Shown here piece after piece: positions 8,166 through 16,164 of a stretch of DNA of 64,000 bases. The position numbers and the translations under genes are program-made. The notes below the pieces were generated by a model that was given only the letters and a program-made list of their open reading frames with translations, ran no database searches and had not been told where the DNA came from. Each line of letters opens with the position of its first letter. Positions within the stretch are counted from its first letter, which is position 1. This DNA is from Streptomyces guryensis (lineage in GTDB: Bacteria; Actinomycetota; Actinomycetes; Streptomycetales; Streptomycetaceae), in assembly GCF_021261325.1 (NCBI RefSeq), contig NZ_JAJSBI010000035.1, positions 1 through 64,000 on the forward strand, given 5' to 3'.

Positions 8166-8210
8166 TACAACTCCCTTTCCGGCCAGGGGCCTTGACGCGA
8201 CATCATATAG

Positions 8211-9653
8211 TTGCCGACGACGCACGGCGAGCCACCCTCATCGCCGTGCGCCCGGAGCCCCACACCCGGAAAGGCACGACCCCTGCGGAACGAACCGCGC
8301 AGCCGCATCGACGCACCCCCCGCCGCACTGCCCTCGCCCCGCCGGTCGGCCTTCTCCCCCGCCGCCGACGCCATCGGCTCGGAACTCGACCTGGGGCTGA
8401 CCGCCACCCATGTCGTGCACGCGCTGACCCCCGGCTTCTGCGATGCGGCATCGATCTACCTGCTGGAGCGCTGGCTGCGCGACGAGAACGCGTACGCCGT
8501 CGCGGACCCGCCCCAGATAGAGGCGCGCCGTCTGGCGCTGCGCATCGGCACGGACGCGGTCGAGGACTGGGAGGGCGTGCTGCCGGTCGGCGAGGTGATC
8601 GTCTTCCCGCGTGAGACGCCGTACGCCCGCGCTCTCGCCGCCGGGCACGCGCAGTTGCTCGACGCGATCGACCCGCACACCTCCCAGCGGCTGGTGGCCT
8701 CCGGGGGCGGCGACGCGCGGATCGATGATCTGCTGCACGTGTCGTCCTTCGTCGTCGTCCCGCTTCAGCTGCGGGGCACCGCGGTCGGCTTCGTCGCCTG
8801 CTCGCGCGGCCCGGACCGGGCCCCCTTCCGGCCGGCTGACGTACTGGCCGCGGAGGCGCTGGCCGCTCGAGCCGCCACCGCCCTGGACAACGCACGACGC
8901 TACGAGCGCGAGCGCCGCACCGCCCTGGCCATCCGGAACAGCCTGCTGCCCGGCACGACCCGGGAGGTCGAGGGGTGCCGCATCGCCCACGGGTACCTGC
9001 CCGCCGGGCAGGGCAACATCATCGGCGGTGACTGGTTCGACGTGCTGAAACGGCCGGGTGACCGGGTCAGTCTCGTCGTCGGGGACGCCATGGGACACGG
9101 CCCGGAGTCAGCCGTCGCGATGATCCAGCTGCGCACCGCCGTACGCACCCTGGCCACCCTCGACATCCCGCCGGCCGATCTCATACGACGTCTCGACGCG
9201 CTCGCCTGCGACACCCCCGGAGCATCGTTCGCGACCTGTATCTACGCCGAGTGGGACGCCCGGCAGCGCATCTGCACCCTGGTGGGGGCCGGCCACCCGC
9301 CGCCGCTGCTGCGCGGCCCCGACGGCCGGACCGCGCCGGTCGTCCTCGCCAGCCCGGGCCTGCCTCTGGGGCTGGGTACGGGCAGTTACGAGGCGACCGT
9401 GCTGACCGTGGACGAACCCGCCCTGCTCGGGCTCTACAGCGACGGCCTGGTCGAGTCCCGGGACGCCGACATCGACCAGGAGATCGTCCGCCTCGCCCGC
9501 GCCCTGGACACGGCGGCCGTCGAGCCCACGGCCGCCGGCGAGCAGGACCCGCTGCAGTCCCTGTGCCGGCGGCTGCTCGGCACCCCTTCGGCCTCGGCCG
9601 CCGCCGACGACCGCACCCTGCTGCTCGCCGAGCTGACGCCTCTGAAGGGCTGA
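8211..9653 (+). CDS. GAF-SpoIIE protein phosphatase (PP2C type)
   Basis: About 480 residues. A GAF-like sensory region (about 50-235, LLHVSSFVVVPLQLRGTAVGFVACSRG) precedes a SpoIIE/PP2C domain with RIAHGYLPAGQGNIIGGDWFDVLKRPGDRVSLVVGDAMGHG (metal-binding Asp residues in GGDW and GDAMGHG), VGAGHPPPLL, LGLYSDGLVESRD and DDRTLLLAEL. Such proteins dephosphorylate anti-anti-sigma factors in partner-switching cascades or act on WhiJ-like partners. The HATPase gene just downstream on the other strand fits this. The N-terminal boundary is uncertain: the TTG at 8211 has no ribosome site and no better in-frame start is visible, so leaderless expression is possible. Confidence 0.85.
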   Translation: MPTTHGEPPSSPCARSPTPGKARPLRNEPRSRIDAPPAALPSPRRSAFSPAADAIGSELDLGLTATHVVHALTPGFCDAASIYLLERWLRDENAYAVADPPQIEARRLALRIGTDAVEDWEGVLPVGEVIVFPRETPYARALAAGHAQLLDAIDPHTSQRLVASGGGDARIDDLLHVSSFVVVPLQLRGTAVGFVACSRGPDRAPFRPADVLAAEALAARAATALDNARRYERERRTALAIRNSLLPGTTREVEGCRIAHGYLPAGQGNIIGGDWFDVLKRPGDRVSLVVGDAMGHGPESAVAMIQLRTAVRTLATLDIPPADLIRRLDALACDTPGASFATCIYAEWDARQRICTLVGAGHPPPLLRGPDGRTAPVVLASPGLPLGLGTGSYEATVLTVDEPALLGLYSDGLVESRDADIDQEIVRLARALDTAAVEPTAAGEQDPLQSLCRRLLGTPSASAAADDRTLLLAELTPLKG

Positions 9654-9663
9654 ACGCCCTTTC
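9644..9663. terminator. Hairpin terminator after the GAF-SpoIIE gene
   Basis: AAGGGC and GCCCTT arms flank a 5-base loop at 9645-9661, followed by TTC, overlapping the TGA of the phosphatase. It sits between two convergent genes and could serve both. Confidence 0.45.
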
Positions 9664-9674
9664 CCGGCAGGCTC

Positions 9675-10115
9675 TCAGGCCGTCAGGTGCGCCCACACGG
9701 CGTTGCCGCCGGTGAGCCTCGACCGGTCGACGCCCCAGCTGTCCGCGATCTCCTCCACGATGAGCAGGCCGCGACCGCTCTCGTCGTCCGGGCACGGCTC
9801 GCACCGGGGCAGGCCGCGGTCCGTGCGGTCGTGGTCGTGGACCTCGAGACGCAGGCACGTGTCGCTGATGAGCCCGATGCCGCACAGGATCTTGGCGCTG
9901 AGTGTGTGACGTACGGCGTTGGTGGCCAGTTCGGACACGAGCAGGACGGCGTCCGCGCACAGGTCGCCCGGCAGGCGCCAGGCGCTCAGCCGCGCGCCGA
10001 TGGAGCGGCGGGCGACCCTGATGCTGGAGCGGTGCGGCGGCAGTTCGAGCCAGTGCGTGCGCTCCGGGTTCGGGGCGTCTAACAGCTGCGGGGAGGAAGT
10101 CGTGTGGGGGGACAC
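9675..10115 (-). CDS. ATP-binding protein, HATPase_c anti-sigma/RsbW-like
   Basis: 146 residues of GHKL ATPase fold: VLLVSELATNAVRHT holds the N-box Asn, RLEVHDHDRTDRG holds the G1-region Asp, and DESGRGLLIVEEIADSWG is the glycine-rich lid. Length is typical for Streptomyces single-domain anti-sigma-like ATPases. The GTG start at 10115 follows GGAAGG. It is divergent from the XRE-DUF397 operon at 10304. That layout is the WhiJ-type locus known in Streptomyces development, so this is more likely the ATPase partner of the XRE protein than a classic sigma-B antagonist. Confidence 0.88.
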   Translation of the reverse strand: MSPHTTSSPQLLDAPNPERTHWLELPPHRSSIRVARRSIGARLSAWRLPGDLCADAVLLVSELATNAVRHTLSAKILCGIGLISDTCLRLEVHDHDRTDRGLPRCEPCPDDESGRGLLIVEEIADSWGVDRSRLTGGNAVWAHLTA

Positions 10116-10303
10116 GCAGTTGCCTTCCGTGGGGAGCGGGGCGCGCAGTGACCGTCGAAACGATTCACACAAGTAACTATGCTCACAGGGCAGTTCAAGC
10201 TGCAACCAGCTGCCTGATAATTTCATGGAGCCGGTATCTGTCCGGCAGCGTCGACAAGTCGCTTTGGTCGGCTGGACGGTGACGTCCACTCAGGAGGTAG
10301 GGC

Positions 10304-11185
10304 GTGGTGAACGAAGGTCGGTCGGGCGCGGGCAACAGCCCCAGTGCTCCCACCGTTCTCCGCATGATCCTCGGCCGGCGGCTGCAGGAGCGGCGCCAGG
10401 ACGCGGGTCTGTCGCTGGACGAGGCGGCCAGGGCCCTGCGGGTGACGTCCCTGACCATCCGCCGCCTGGAGAAGGCGGAGGTCGGCCTCAAGCCCCTCTA
10501 CGTGGACAAGCTGCTGGAGACGTACGGGGCCGAACGGCAGGAGATCGACGAGTTCGTCGACCTGGCCGAGCGGGCCAACGAGCCCGGCTGGTGGCATGTG
10601 TACCGCGATGTGCTGCCCAGCTGGTTCAGCGGATACGTGAGCCTGGAGACCGGGGCCACGACGCTGCGCACCTACGAGCCGCACTATGTGACGGGACTGC
10701 TGCAGACCCACGACTACGCGCGCGAGGTCCTGCGCGGCGGCTTCCCGGGCGGCAGCGCGGAGGATCTCGAACGGCGGGTGGACCTGCGGCTGCGCCGCCA
10801 GGGCCTGCTGGAGAGATCCGACGCCCCGACGCTGTGGGTGGTGCTGGAGGAGGCGGTGCTGCACCGGGTGGTGGGCGGCTCCGAGGTGATGCGGGAGCAG
10901 ATCGACCGGCTCCTGGAGGTCTCGGAGCTGGAGCACGTCAGCGTCGACGTGGTGCCGTTCACCGCGGGAGCCCACGTCGGCGCCTGCGCCCCCTTCACAT
11001 ACTTCCGGTTCAAGGAGCCGGAGCTGCCCGACATCGTCTACAGCGAGATCCTCTCCGGCGCCATGTACCTGGACCAGCGCTCGGACGTCGCGGCCCATCT
11101 CGAGGCGCACAACCGCATGTCCCTGCTGACCTCGGACACGGACAGCAGGGCACTCCTGTACCGCATGCGAAAGGAGTACTCATGA
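10304..11185 (+). CDS. WhiJ-like XRE regulator with DUF5753 domain
   Basis: 293 residues. The N-terminal Cro/CI helix-turn-helix (RMILGRRLQERRQDAGLSLDEAARALRVTSLTIRRLEKAE) is followed by the long DUF5753 domain, seen in YEPHYVTGLLQTHDYAREVLRGG and LRRQGLLERSDAPTLWVVLEEAVLHRVVGGSEVMREQIDRL. This is the WhiJ/Scr1 family architecture. GTG start at 10304 with AGGAGGT 6 bases upstream. Its TGA overlaps the ATG of the DUF397 gene (ATGA), implying translational coupling. In studied WhiJ-type loci the XRE protein represses development genes and is relieved by the DUF397 partner. Confidence 0.92.
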   Translation: MVNEGRSGAGNSPSAPTVLRMILGRRLQERRQDAGLSLDEAARALRVTSLTIRRLEKAEVGLKPLYVDKLLETYGAERQEIDEFVDLAERANEPGWWHVYRDVLPSWFSGYVSLETGATTLRTYEPHYVTGLLQTHDYAREVLRGGFPGGSAEDLERRVDLRLRRQGLLERSDAPTLWVVLEEAVLHRVVGGSEVMREQIDRLLEVSELEHVSVDVVPFTAGAHVGACAPFTYFRFKEPELPDIVYSEILSGAMYLDQRSDVAAHLEAHNRMSLLTSDTDSRALLYRMRKEYS

Positions 11186-11475
11186 CCAGCGTCGACAGCA
11201 GTGTCCGCGGCGTCTACAACGGCATGCCGGCGTCGGACCTCGGTGAACAGGGCTGGGAGTCTCCGTGGAGCGGTCCCAACGGGGGCCAGTGCGTGCAGAC
11301 GAAACAGCTCGCCGACGGCCGTGTGGCCCTGCGGCAGTCGACCGATCCGGCCGGCCCCGCGCTGATCTACACCCCGGAGGAGATCACCGCGTTCGTCGCG
11401 GGGGTCAAACGAGGTCTCGCCGATCACCTGACGGCGCTGTACCCCCCACGCACACCACCGAAAGGGACAGCATGA
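11182..11475 (+). CDS. DUF397 small protein (WhiJ partner type)
   Basis: 97 residues. The family pattern is ESPWSGPNGGQCVQTKQLADGRVALRQSTDPAGPALIYTPEEITAFVAGVKRG: a W-S/W-x-x-SGPNGG-x-C-V motif, then RxSxxPxGPxLxxTxxEWxAFxxGxxxG. DUF397 proteins accompany WhiJ-type XRE regulators and act as their antidote or modulator. The gene overlaps the XRE gene by 4 bp at the start and the methyltransferase gene by 4 bp at the end, so all three should be made in fixed ratio. Confidence 0.9.
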   Translation: MTSVDSSVRGVYNGMPASDLGEQGWESPWSGPNGGQCVQTKQLADGRVALRQSTDPAGPALIYTPEEITAFVAGVKRGLADHLTALYPPRTPPKGTA

Positions 11476-12275
11476 CCAACTCGCCCGCGCGGGACATCGA
11501 CACCAGTCGGCCCCACTCCGCCCGGATGTACGACTACTACCTCGGCGGCAAGGACCACTTCGAGGTCGACAAGCTGGCCGCGGAGACCGTCGCTTCGGTC
11601 TACCCGGCCATCTTCGTGTGCGCCCGTGAGAACCGGGCGTTCATGCATCGCGCCACCCGGGTGCTCGCCCAGGAGCACGGCATCCGCCAGTGGCTGGACA
11701 TCGGCACCGGTATCCCCACCGAGCCGAACCTGCACCAGGTGGCCCAGTCCGTGGTCCCCGAGGCCAGGGTGGTCTACGCGGACAACGACCCGCTCGTCCT
11801 CAAGTACGCCGAGCGTCTGATGCGCAGCACGGCCCAGGGCCGCACCACGTACATCGAGGCGGATGTCAACGACCCGGCCGCGCTGCTGAACTCCACCGCC
11901 CTGGCCGAGGTCCTGAACCTGGACCAGCCCGTGGCCCTGTCCCTCAACGCCCTGATGCACTTCGTGACGGACGCGCAGGACCCGTACGGCATCGTGGACC
12001 GTCTGTTGGCCGTCCTCCCCTCGGGCAGCGCGCTGGCCCTGAGCCACTGCACGCCCGACTTCGACCCGGCCACCTGGCAGAAGGTCACCGACATCTACAC
12101 CAATGCGGGCACGCCGGTGCAGTTCCGCTCGAAGGACGAGGTCGCCCGGTTCTTCAGCGGGCTCGACCTGCTCGCCCCCGGAATCGCCGTCGGCCACCGC
12201 TGGCGCCCGGACGGCGACTGCGACGCCACGGACGCCGAGGTCAGCCTCTGGACCGGGGTGGGCATCAAGCCGTAG
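11472..12275 (+). CDS. DUF574 SAM-dependent methyltransferase-like protein, third gene of the WhiJ-type operon
   Basis: 267 residues. Same family as the 7353-8165 gene: HSARMYDYYLGGKDHFEVDKLAAE, RENRAFMHRATRVLAQEHGIRQWLDIGTGIPTEPNLHQVAQ, VVYADNDPLVLKYAERLM, and VALSLNALMHFVTDAQDPYGIVDRLLAVLPSGSALALSH. The start overlaps the DUF397 stop (ATGA at 11472-11475). A strong 14-bp hairpin follows the stop. Its tight coupling to the XRE-DUF397 pair suggests it works with that switch, but its substrate is unknown. Confidence 0.9.
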   Translation: MTNSPARDIDTSRPHSARMYDYYLGGKDHFEVDKLAAETVASVYPAIFVCARENRAFMHRATRVLAQEHGIRQWLDIGTGIPTEPNLHQVAQSVVPEARVVYADNDPLVLKYAERLMRSTAQGRTTYIEADVNDPAALLNSTALAEVLNLDQPVALSLNALMHFVTDAQDPYGIVDRLLAVLPSGSALALSHCTPDFDPATWQKVTDIYTNAGTPVQFRSKDEVARFFSGLDLLAPGIAVGHRWRPDGDCDATDAEVSLWTGVGIKP

Positions 12276-12296
12276 CCGCGAGGTGCAGGGGGGCGG

Positions 12297-12328
12297 ACGG
12301 CCCCGGACCCGAGCGGGTCCGGGGCCGT
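12297..12328. terminator. Strong bidirectional terminator hairpin
   Basis: A perfect 14-bp stem (12297-12310 and 12315-12328) with a GAGC tetraloop, 21 bp after the methyltransferase stop and 25 bp from the end of the convergent GH5 gene. It lacks a long T tract, which is common for Streptomyces terminators. Confidence 0.8.
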
Positions 12329-12352
12329 CCGGCAGTTTCGGCGAGAGGCCGG

Positions 12353-13405
12353 TCAGGGCTGGACGGGCCGGCCGCGTCCCCAGGCCCAGGCGAGACGGTC
12401 GGCGCCGGACTGGTTGGTGGTGGCGAGCCACGGGCGGGAGGGGTTGCCGACGAGCTTCTGCATCGAGTAGATGTCGTCGGTGCGCAGGCCCGGCCAGTAC
12501 ACCGAGCCCATCTTCAGCTCGCGGGCGGTGTCCGTCTCGGCCTGGATGAAGTTGACGTAGTTGTCGTCGGGCGCCGGCTTGTCGTAGTTCAGGCCGGTGG
12601 TCATCGGGGCGCCGAACTCGTCGATGACCGTACGGCTCGCGCAGTCGCCGATGCGCTCCTTGAGGTCGGCGGTCCACTGGTCGTAGGTGGCGTACGACTT
12701 CCAGAAGCCGTAGTGGTGCAGCGACAGGTAGGTGCCCTTCAGCCGCGGGTCGGCGCAGACCGAGGTGACGTGGTCGTTGTAGCCGGCGCCACTGACGAAG
12801 ACGCGGCCCCGCGGGACGGACCCGTACGTCGACAGCCACTTGGCGGCGATGTCGGCCCACTGGGTGTCGGTGTAGCCGTGCGGCTCGTTCATCGGCTCGA
12901 AGTAGACCTTCGAGTTGCCCTTGTAGGCCTTGACGACGGTGTTCCACATCGGCCAGTAGGTGGCCTCGTCGTCGATGAAGCCGTCCTTCTGGGCGCCCGT
13001 GCCCTCCCAGTAGGAAAGGATCACCTTGAAGCCCTTGTCCGTGGCCGCGTCGATCACTCCGCGGTACGACTTCCAGTAGGAGCCGTTGACGGTGTACGGG
13101 TTGATCGGCAGGCGGACGGTGTTGGCACCGAGGTTGGCGCGGAACGCCGAGATGACCCGGCTCGCCTTGGTGTACGTCTGGGCGTAGCTGTCGGAGAGCG
13201 ACAGGCCGGACAGGACGACGGGGTCGTTGGCGTAGTTGTCGCGGGGGTCGGCCCAGTTGACGCCCTTGAACTGGGTGGTGTCCGTTTTCGGTGCGGCGGA
13301 GGCGGGGCTGCCGGCGAGGGTCGCGCCGCTGACCGCGGCGATCGCGACCGCCGCGCAGGCGGCGCGCAGCCGGGGAGCGAGGCGGTTGGTGGGGGTCTTG
13401 CGCAT
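12353..13405 (-). CDS. Secreted glycoside hydrolase family 5 (cellulase/mannanase-type)
   Basis: 350 residues. Sec signal peptide RLRAACAAVAIAAVSGATLAGSPASAA (cleavage near 38). The GH5 (beta/alpha)8 fold shows GVNW, NTVRLPINPY, the acid/base Glu174 in YFEPMNEPHGY, HHYGFWKSY and the nucleophile Glu263 in VIDEFGAP. Subfamily and substrate (cellulose, mannan or another beta-glycan) are not decidable by eye. No carbohydrate-binding module follows. ATG start at 13405 with AAAGG upstream. Two TTTACGTAAA operators lie between it and the divergent LacI gene at 13598, which is its likely repressor. Confidence 0.9.
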   Translation of the reverse strand: MRKTPTNRLAPRLRAACAAVAIAAVSGATLAGSPASAAPKTDTTQFKGVNWADPRDNYANDPVVLSGLSLSDSYAQTYTKASRVISAFRANLGANTVRLPINPYTVNGSYWKSYRGVIDAATDKGFKVILSYWEGTGAQKDGFIDDEATYWPMWNTVVKAYKGNSKVYFEPMNEPHGYTDTQWADIAAKWLSTYGSVPRGRVFVSGAGYNDHVTSVCADPRLKGTYLSLHHYGFWKSYATYDQWTADLKERIGDCASRTVIDEFGAPMTTGLNYDKPAPDDNYVNFIQAETDTARELKMGSVYWPGLRTDDIYSMQKLVGNPSRPWLATTNQSGADRLAWAWGRGRPVQP

Positions 13406-13443
13406 CGACGTGGCCTTTCAGGAGGTGGCGGCTCGGCGCCCCG

Positions 13444-13461
13444 CATGTTTACGTAAACATG
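13444..13461. promoter_or_regulatory. LacI-type operator CATGTTTACGTAAACATG
   Basis: A perfect 18-bp palindrome, 39 bp upstream of the GH5 start, in the GH5-LacI divergent region. The central CG with symmetric arms is the LacI/GalR operator form. A second copy lies 34 bp away (centre to centre), about three helical turns, so the two repressor dimers would sit on the same face of the DNA. Confidence 0.85.
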
Positions 13462-13480
13462 TGCTGTCGTCGCAACGGAT

Positions 13481-13492
13481 GTTTACGTAAAC
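13481..13492. promoter_or_regulatory. LacI-type operator GTTTACGTAAAC (second copy)
   Basis: A 12-bp perfect palindrome matching the core of the 13444-13461 operator, preceded by AT as in the first copy. It lies nearer the LacI gene and probably mediates autoregulation together with the first copy. Confidence 0.82.
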
Positions 13493-13597
13493 TCGGCGGC
13501 GCCGGAATCGTGGCATCCGCCTCAGCGGCCGTCAAGGCTCCTCACGCGTAACATCCGGTGCGTCGCGCAACAGGTCGGGGACCCGAGGGAGGCACCA

Positions 13598-14653
13598 GTG
13601 GTGGAACGGGGCAGCACCGGCGTTCCGGGCGGACGCCGCAAGCAGCGGGTCTCCATGGCCGATGTCGCCAAGCTGGCCGGCGTCTCCTCCCAGACGGTCT
13701 CGCGGGTCTCCAACGGCTACCCCGGGGTGATCGGCGCGACCCGGGAGCAGGTGCTCACGGCGATGCGGGATCTCGGCTATCGGCCCAACAGCGCGGCGCG
13801 CGCCCTGCGCTACGGGCAGTTCAACACCATCGGTGTGATCCTCTTCAGCCTGTCCTCGACGGGCAACAGCCGCACCGTGGAGGCGATCGCCACCCGTGCC
13901 GCGGCAGAGGGGTACGCGATCACCCTGATCCCCATCGACGTCCCGACCCAGGACAACGTACTGGGGGCCTTTACGCGGATGGGCGAGCTGGCCGTCGACG
14001 CCGTGATCGTCATCATGGAGATCCATCTGCTGGACACCGGCACGGTGCAGCTGCCGCCCGGCGTGCACGTCGTCGTCGTGGACTCCGACGCCGGCGACCG
14101 CTACAGCGTGGTCGACACCGACCAGGCCGACGGGGCCCGCAAGGCCGTGAGCCACCTGCTGGACCTGGGCCACCGCACCGTATGGCATGTCACCGGCCCG
14201 GAGACGTCCTTCGCCGGGCAGCGCCGAACTCAGGCCTGGCGCAGGGTCCTTGAGGAGGCCGGACGCCCAGTTCCGCCGCCCCTGCACGGCGACTGGTCGG
14301 CCGAGTCCGGCTACGCGGCCGGTCTCGCGCTCGCCGCACAGCCCGACTGCACCGCCGTGTTCGCGTCCAACGACCAGATGGCGCTGGGGCTGCTGCGCGC
14401 CTTCCACGAGCGCGGTTTGAGGGTGCCCGCGGACATCAGCGTCGTCGGCTTCGACGACATCCCCGACGCCGCCTTCTTCGTCCCGCCGCTGACCACCGTC
14501 CACCAGGACTTCGCGGAGGTCGGCCGCCGCTGCGTCCAGGACGCCCTGCACCAGATCCGCACCCACGGCGGCTCACAGCCCGGCACCGATCTCGTCCCGA
14601 CCAGCCTGGTGGTCAGGCACAGCACCGCGGCACCGCCGGACCGGCATCGATGA
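13598..14653 (+). CDS. LacI-family transcriptional regulator (GH5 locus)
   Basis: 351 residues. The N-terminal LacI HTH is RVSMADVAKLAGVSSQTVSRVSNGYPGVIGATREQVLTAMRDLGYRPNSAARALR. The periplasmic-binding-like sensor runs from about 75 (TIGVILFSLSSTGNSRTVEAI) through VVVVDSD, AVFASNDQMALGLLRAFHERGLRVPADISVVGFDDIP to PLTTVHQDF. GTG start at 13598 (or 13601), following GAGGGAGG. It is divergent from the GH5 gene and faces two TTTACGTAAA sites, so it is the likely repressor of GH5 and of itself, released by an oligosaccharide. Its stop overlaps the next gene (ATGA). Confidence 0.92.
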   Translation: MVERGSTGVPGGRRKQRVSMADVAKLAGVSSQTVSRVSNGYPGVIGATREQVLTAMRDLGYRPNSAARALRYGQFNTIGVILFSLSSTGNSRTVEAIATRAAAEGYAITLIPIDVPTQDNVLGAFTRMGELAVDAVIVIMEIHLLDTGTVQLPPGVHVVVVDSDAGDRYSVVDTDQADGARKAVSHLLDLGHRTVWHVTGPETSFAGQRRTQAWRRVLEEAGRPVPPPLHGDWSAESGYAAGLALAAQPDCTAVFASNDQMALGLLRAFHERGLRVPADISVVGFDDIPDAAFFVPPLTTVHQDFAEVGRRCVQDALHQIRTHGGSQPGTDLVPTSLVVRHSTAAPPDRHR

Positions 14654-15483
14654 CTGTGCTCTCGCCCCAGACGCCGGCAGACCCGAGCCCGTTCGAGCAG
14701 CCGGGCCGGCACTCGGCTGCCACAAGTCCGGGCATGGAGACCGAACCGGTCACCCCGTCCACGCCGCGGCCCGTGCGCAGGCCGATGCTGGTGCAGGGCT
14801 GGCACGAACTGACCTTCCTGCACTGGCCGGTGGACCCCGAGCGGGTGGCCGCTCTGCTGCCCGCCGGGACCCGGCCGGACACGCTCGACGGGGTCACCTA
14901 CGTCGGCCTGGTGCCGTTCCTGATGCGTGGCGTGGGCCTCGGCCCGGGGCCCGGGCTACCGTATCTCGGCACGTTCTGCGAGACGAACGTACGGCTGTAC
15001 TCGGTGGACGGGCAGGGCCGCCGCGGTGTCGTGTTCCGCTCCCTGGACGCGACCCGGCTGCTGCCCGTGCTGGCGGGGCGGCTGGGCGTACGGCTGCCCT
15101 ATGTGTGGTCGGCGATGCGACTGCACCGCGAGAACGACAGACTCACCTACACCTGCCGCCGCGGACGACCCGCGGGCCGTGGCCCCAGCAGCCGGGTCGT
15201 GGTCCGACCCGGCGCGCCCATAGCGCGGCCCACACCGCTGGAGCTGTTCCTCACCGCCCGCTGGGGCATGCACGTGCCGTGGCACGGCCGCACCGTCCAC
15301 CTGCCGAACGAGCACGCGCCGTGGCCGCTGCACCGGGCCGAACTGCTCGACCTGGACGACGAGTTGATCACGGCGGCCGGTCTGCCACGCATGACGGACG
15401 CGCCGGCCAGCGTGCTCTACTCGCCGGGCGTCTCGGTCCGGTTCGGGACAGCGTCCGCCCTGAGGCCGTCCCTCAGCGGATAG
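14650..15483 (+). CDS. DUF2071 (YqjF-like) protein
   Basis: 277 residues with the DUF2071 pattern: MLVQGWHELTFLHWPVDPERVAALLPAGTRPDTLDGVTYVGLVPFLMRG, then YLGTFCETNVRLYSVDGQGRRGVVFRSLDATRLLPVLAGR and YVWSAM. The function of this family is not established. The first 28 residues are low-complexity, and M29 (METEP) may be the true start, but the ATGA overlap with the LacI stop favours 14650. Translational coupling to a LacI gene is odd because no sugar-related role is known for DUF2071; it may be chance placement. Confidence 0.85.
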   Translation: MTVLSPQTPADPSPFEQPGRHSAATSPGMETEPVTPSTPRPVRRPMLVQGWHELTFLHWPVDPERVAALLPAGTRPDTLDGVTYVGLVPFLMRGVGLGPGPGLPYLGTFCETNVRLYSVDGQGRRGVVFRSLDATRLLPVLAGRLGVRLPYVWSAMRLHRENDRLTYTCRRGRPAGRGPSSRVVVRPGAPIARPTPLELFLTARWGMHVPWHGRTVHLPNEHAPWPLHRAELLDLDDELITAAGLPRMTDAPASVLYSPGVSVRFGTASALRPSLSG

Positions 15484-15501
15484 GGGCCCCGGGAAACGGC
15501 G

Positions 15502-16020
15502 TCACGACGCACTCGGCTGCGGTGTCGGCCCCGCCACCCCCAGTTGCCTGATGGTCCCGCCGAGCCTGGGCCGGAAGCCCTCCAGCATCTTCGGCTGCGC
15601 GCTGACCACCCAGCGGGAGCCCACGAGGTACCTGCCCCCGTACATGGCCGCGCTGTCGAGCCAGACCTGCTGGAACTCGTCCCGGGGGAAGGTGGTGATG
15701 AGGTAGTCGGCGTTCTTCGTGTGGCAGACGCCCTGGCGCAGTTCCTCCGCCTCCACCCGGATCCTGGCCTTGCAGCCGGTCAGTGCGGCGATGACCTCGA
15801 CCTTCGCCGGGGCCACAACTCCCGCCTCCGGGGCGGCGGTCACCGCCGTCCTGGTCGCCTTGGACCGTTCAGAGGCGTCGTCCTCTCCCCCGCTGCAGGC
15901 CGCGGCCAGGGGAAGGAGGGCCAGACTGCCGGCCAGTGTCGCGCCGCGCACCAGCCGGGCGGTGGGCGGGATGCGTACGGTGCGTCCTCGTGGGGGGTGC
16001 GGCCACACGTGCGTCTCCAT
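15502..16020 (-). CDS. Putative lipoprotein of unknown function
   Basis: 172 residues when started at the ATG at 16020 (an ATG at 16080 is also in frame). The N-terminal part ends in a lipobox: TLAGSLALLPLAAACSGGEDD, with the lipidated Cys in AAAC and a charged linker after it. The mature domain reads VEVIAALTGCKARIRVEAEELRQGVCHTKNADYLITTFPRDEFQQVWLDSAAMYGGRYLVGSRWVVSAQP. It has two Cys and resembles small actinobacterial exported proteins with an alpha/beta fold, but I do not recognise a named family. It is divergent from the MFS exporter; its 5' end is about 100 bp from the shared promoter element there. Confidence 0.75.
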   Translation of the reverse strand: METHVWPHPPRGRTVRIPPTARLVRGATLAGSLALLPLAAACSGGEDDASERSKATRTAVTAAPEAGVVAPAKVEVIAALTGCKARIRVEAEELRQGVCHTKNADYLITTFPRDEFQQVWLDSAAMYGGRYLVGSRWVVSAQPKMLEGFRPRLGGTIRQLGVAGPTPQPSAS

Positions 16021-16113
16021 CTCGGCGCGGTTGCGCCCGCCCAGGGCGGACGGGCGTACCACAGGGGTACGCGTGGACACCGGCGGCTGTTCACCGGCCG
16101 CCGTATCCAGAAC

Positions 16114-16157
16114 GATCAGGAATCGAGAAGCGCCGCCCGCTCAGCCACACCTACGGT
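16114..16157 (+). promoter_or_regulatory. Conserved promoter element with -10, MFS copy
   Basis: GATCAGGAATCGAGAAGCGC (16114-16133), then 18 bases, then TACGGT (16152-16157) as a -10-like hexamer. The identical 20-mer with the same 18-base gap to TAACGT occurs at 17387-17430 before the UvrA-like gene. The predicted transcription start falls at or next to the GTG at 16165, suggesting a leaderless message for the MFS gene. Confidence 0.7.
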
Positions 16158-16164
16158 GACCGGG

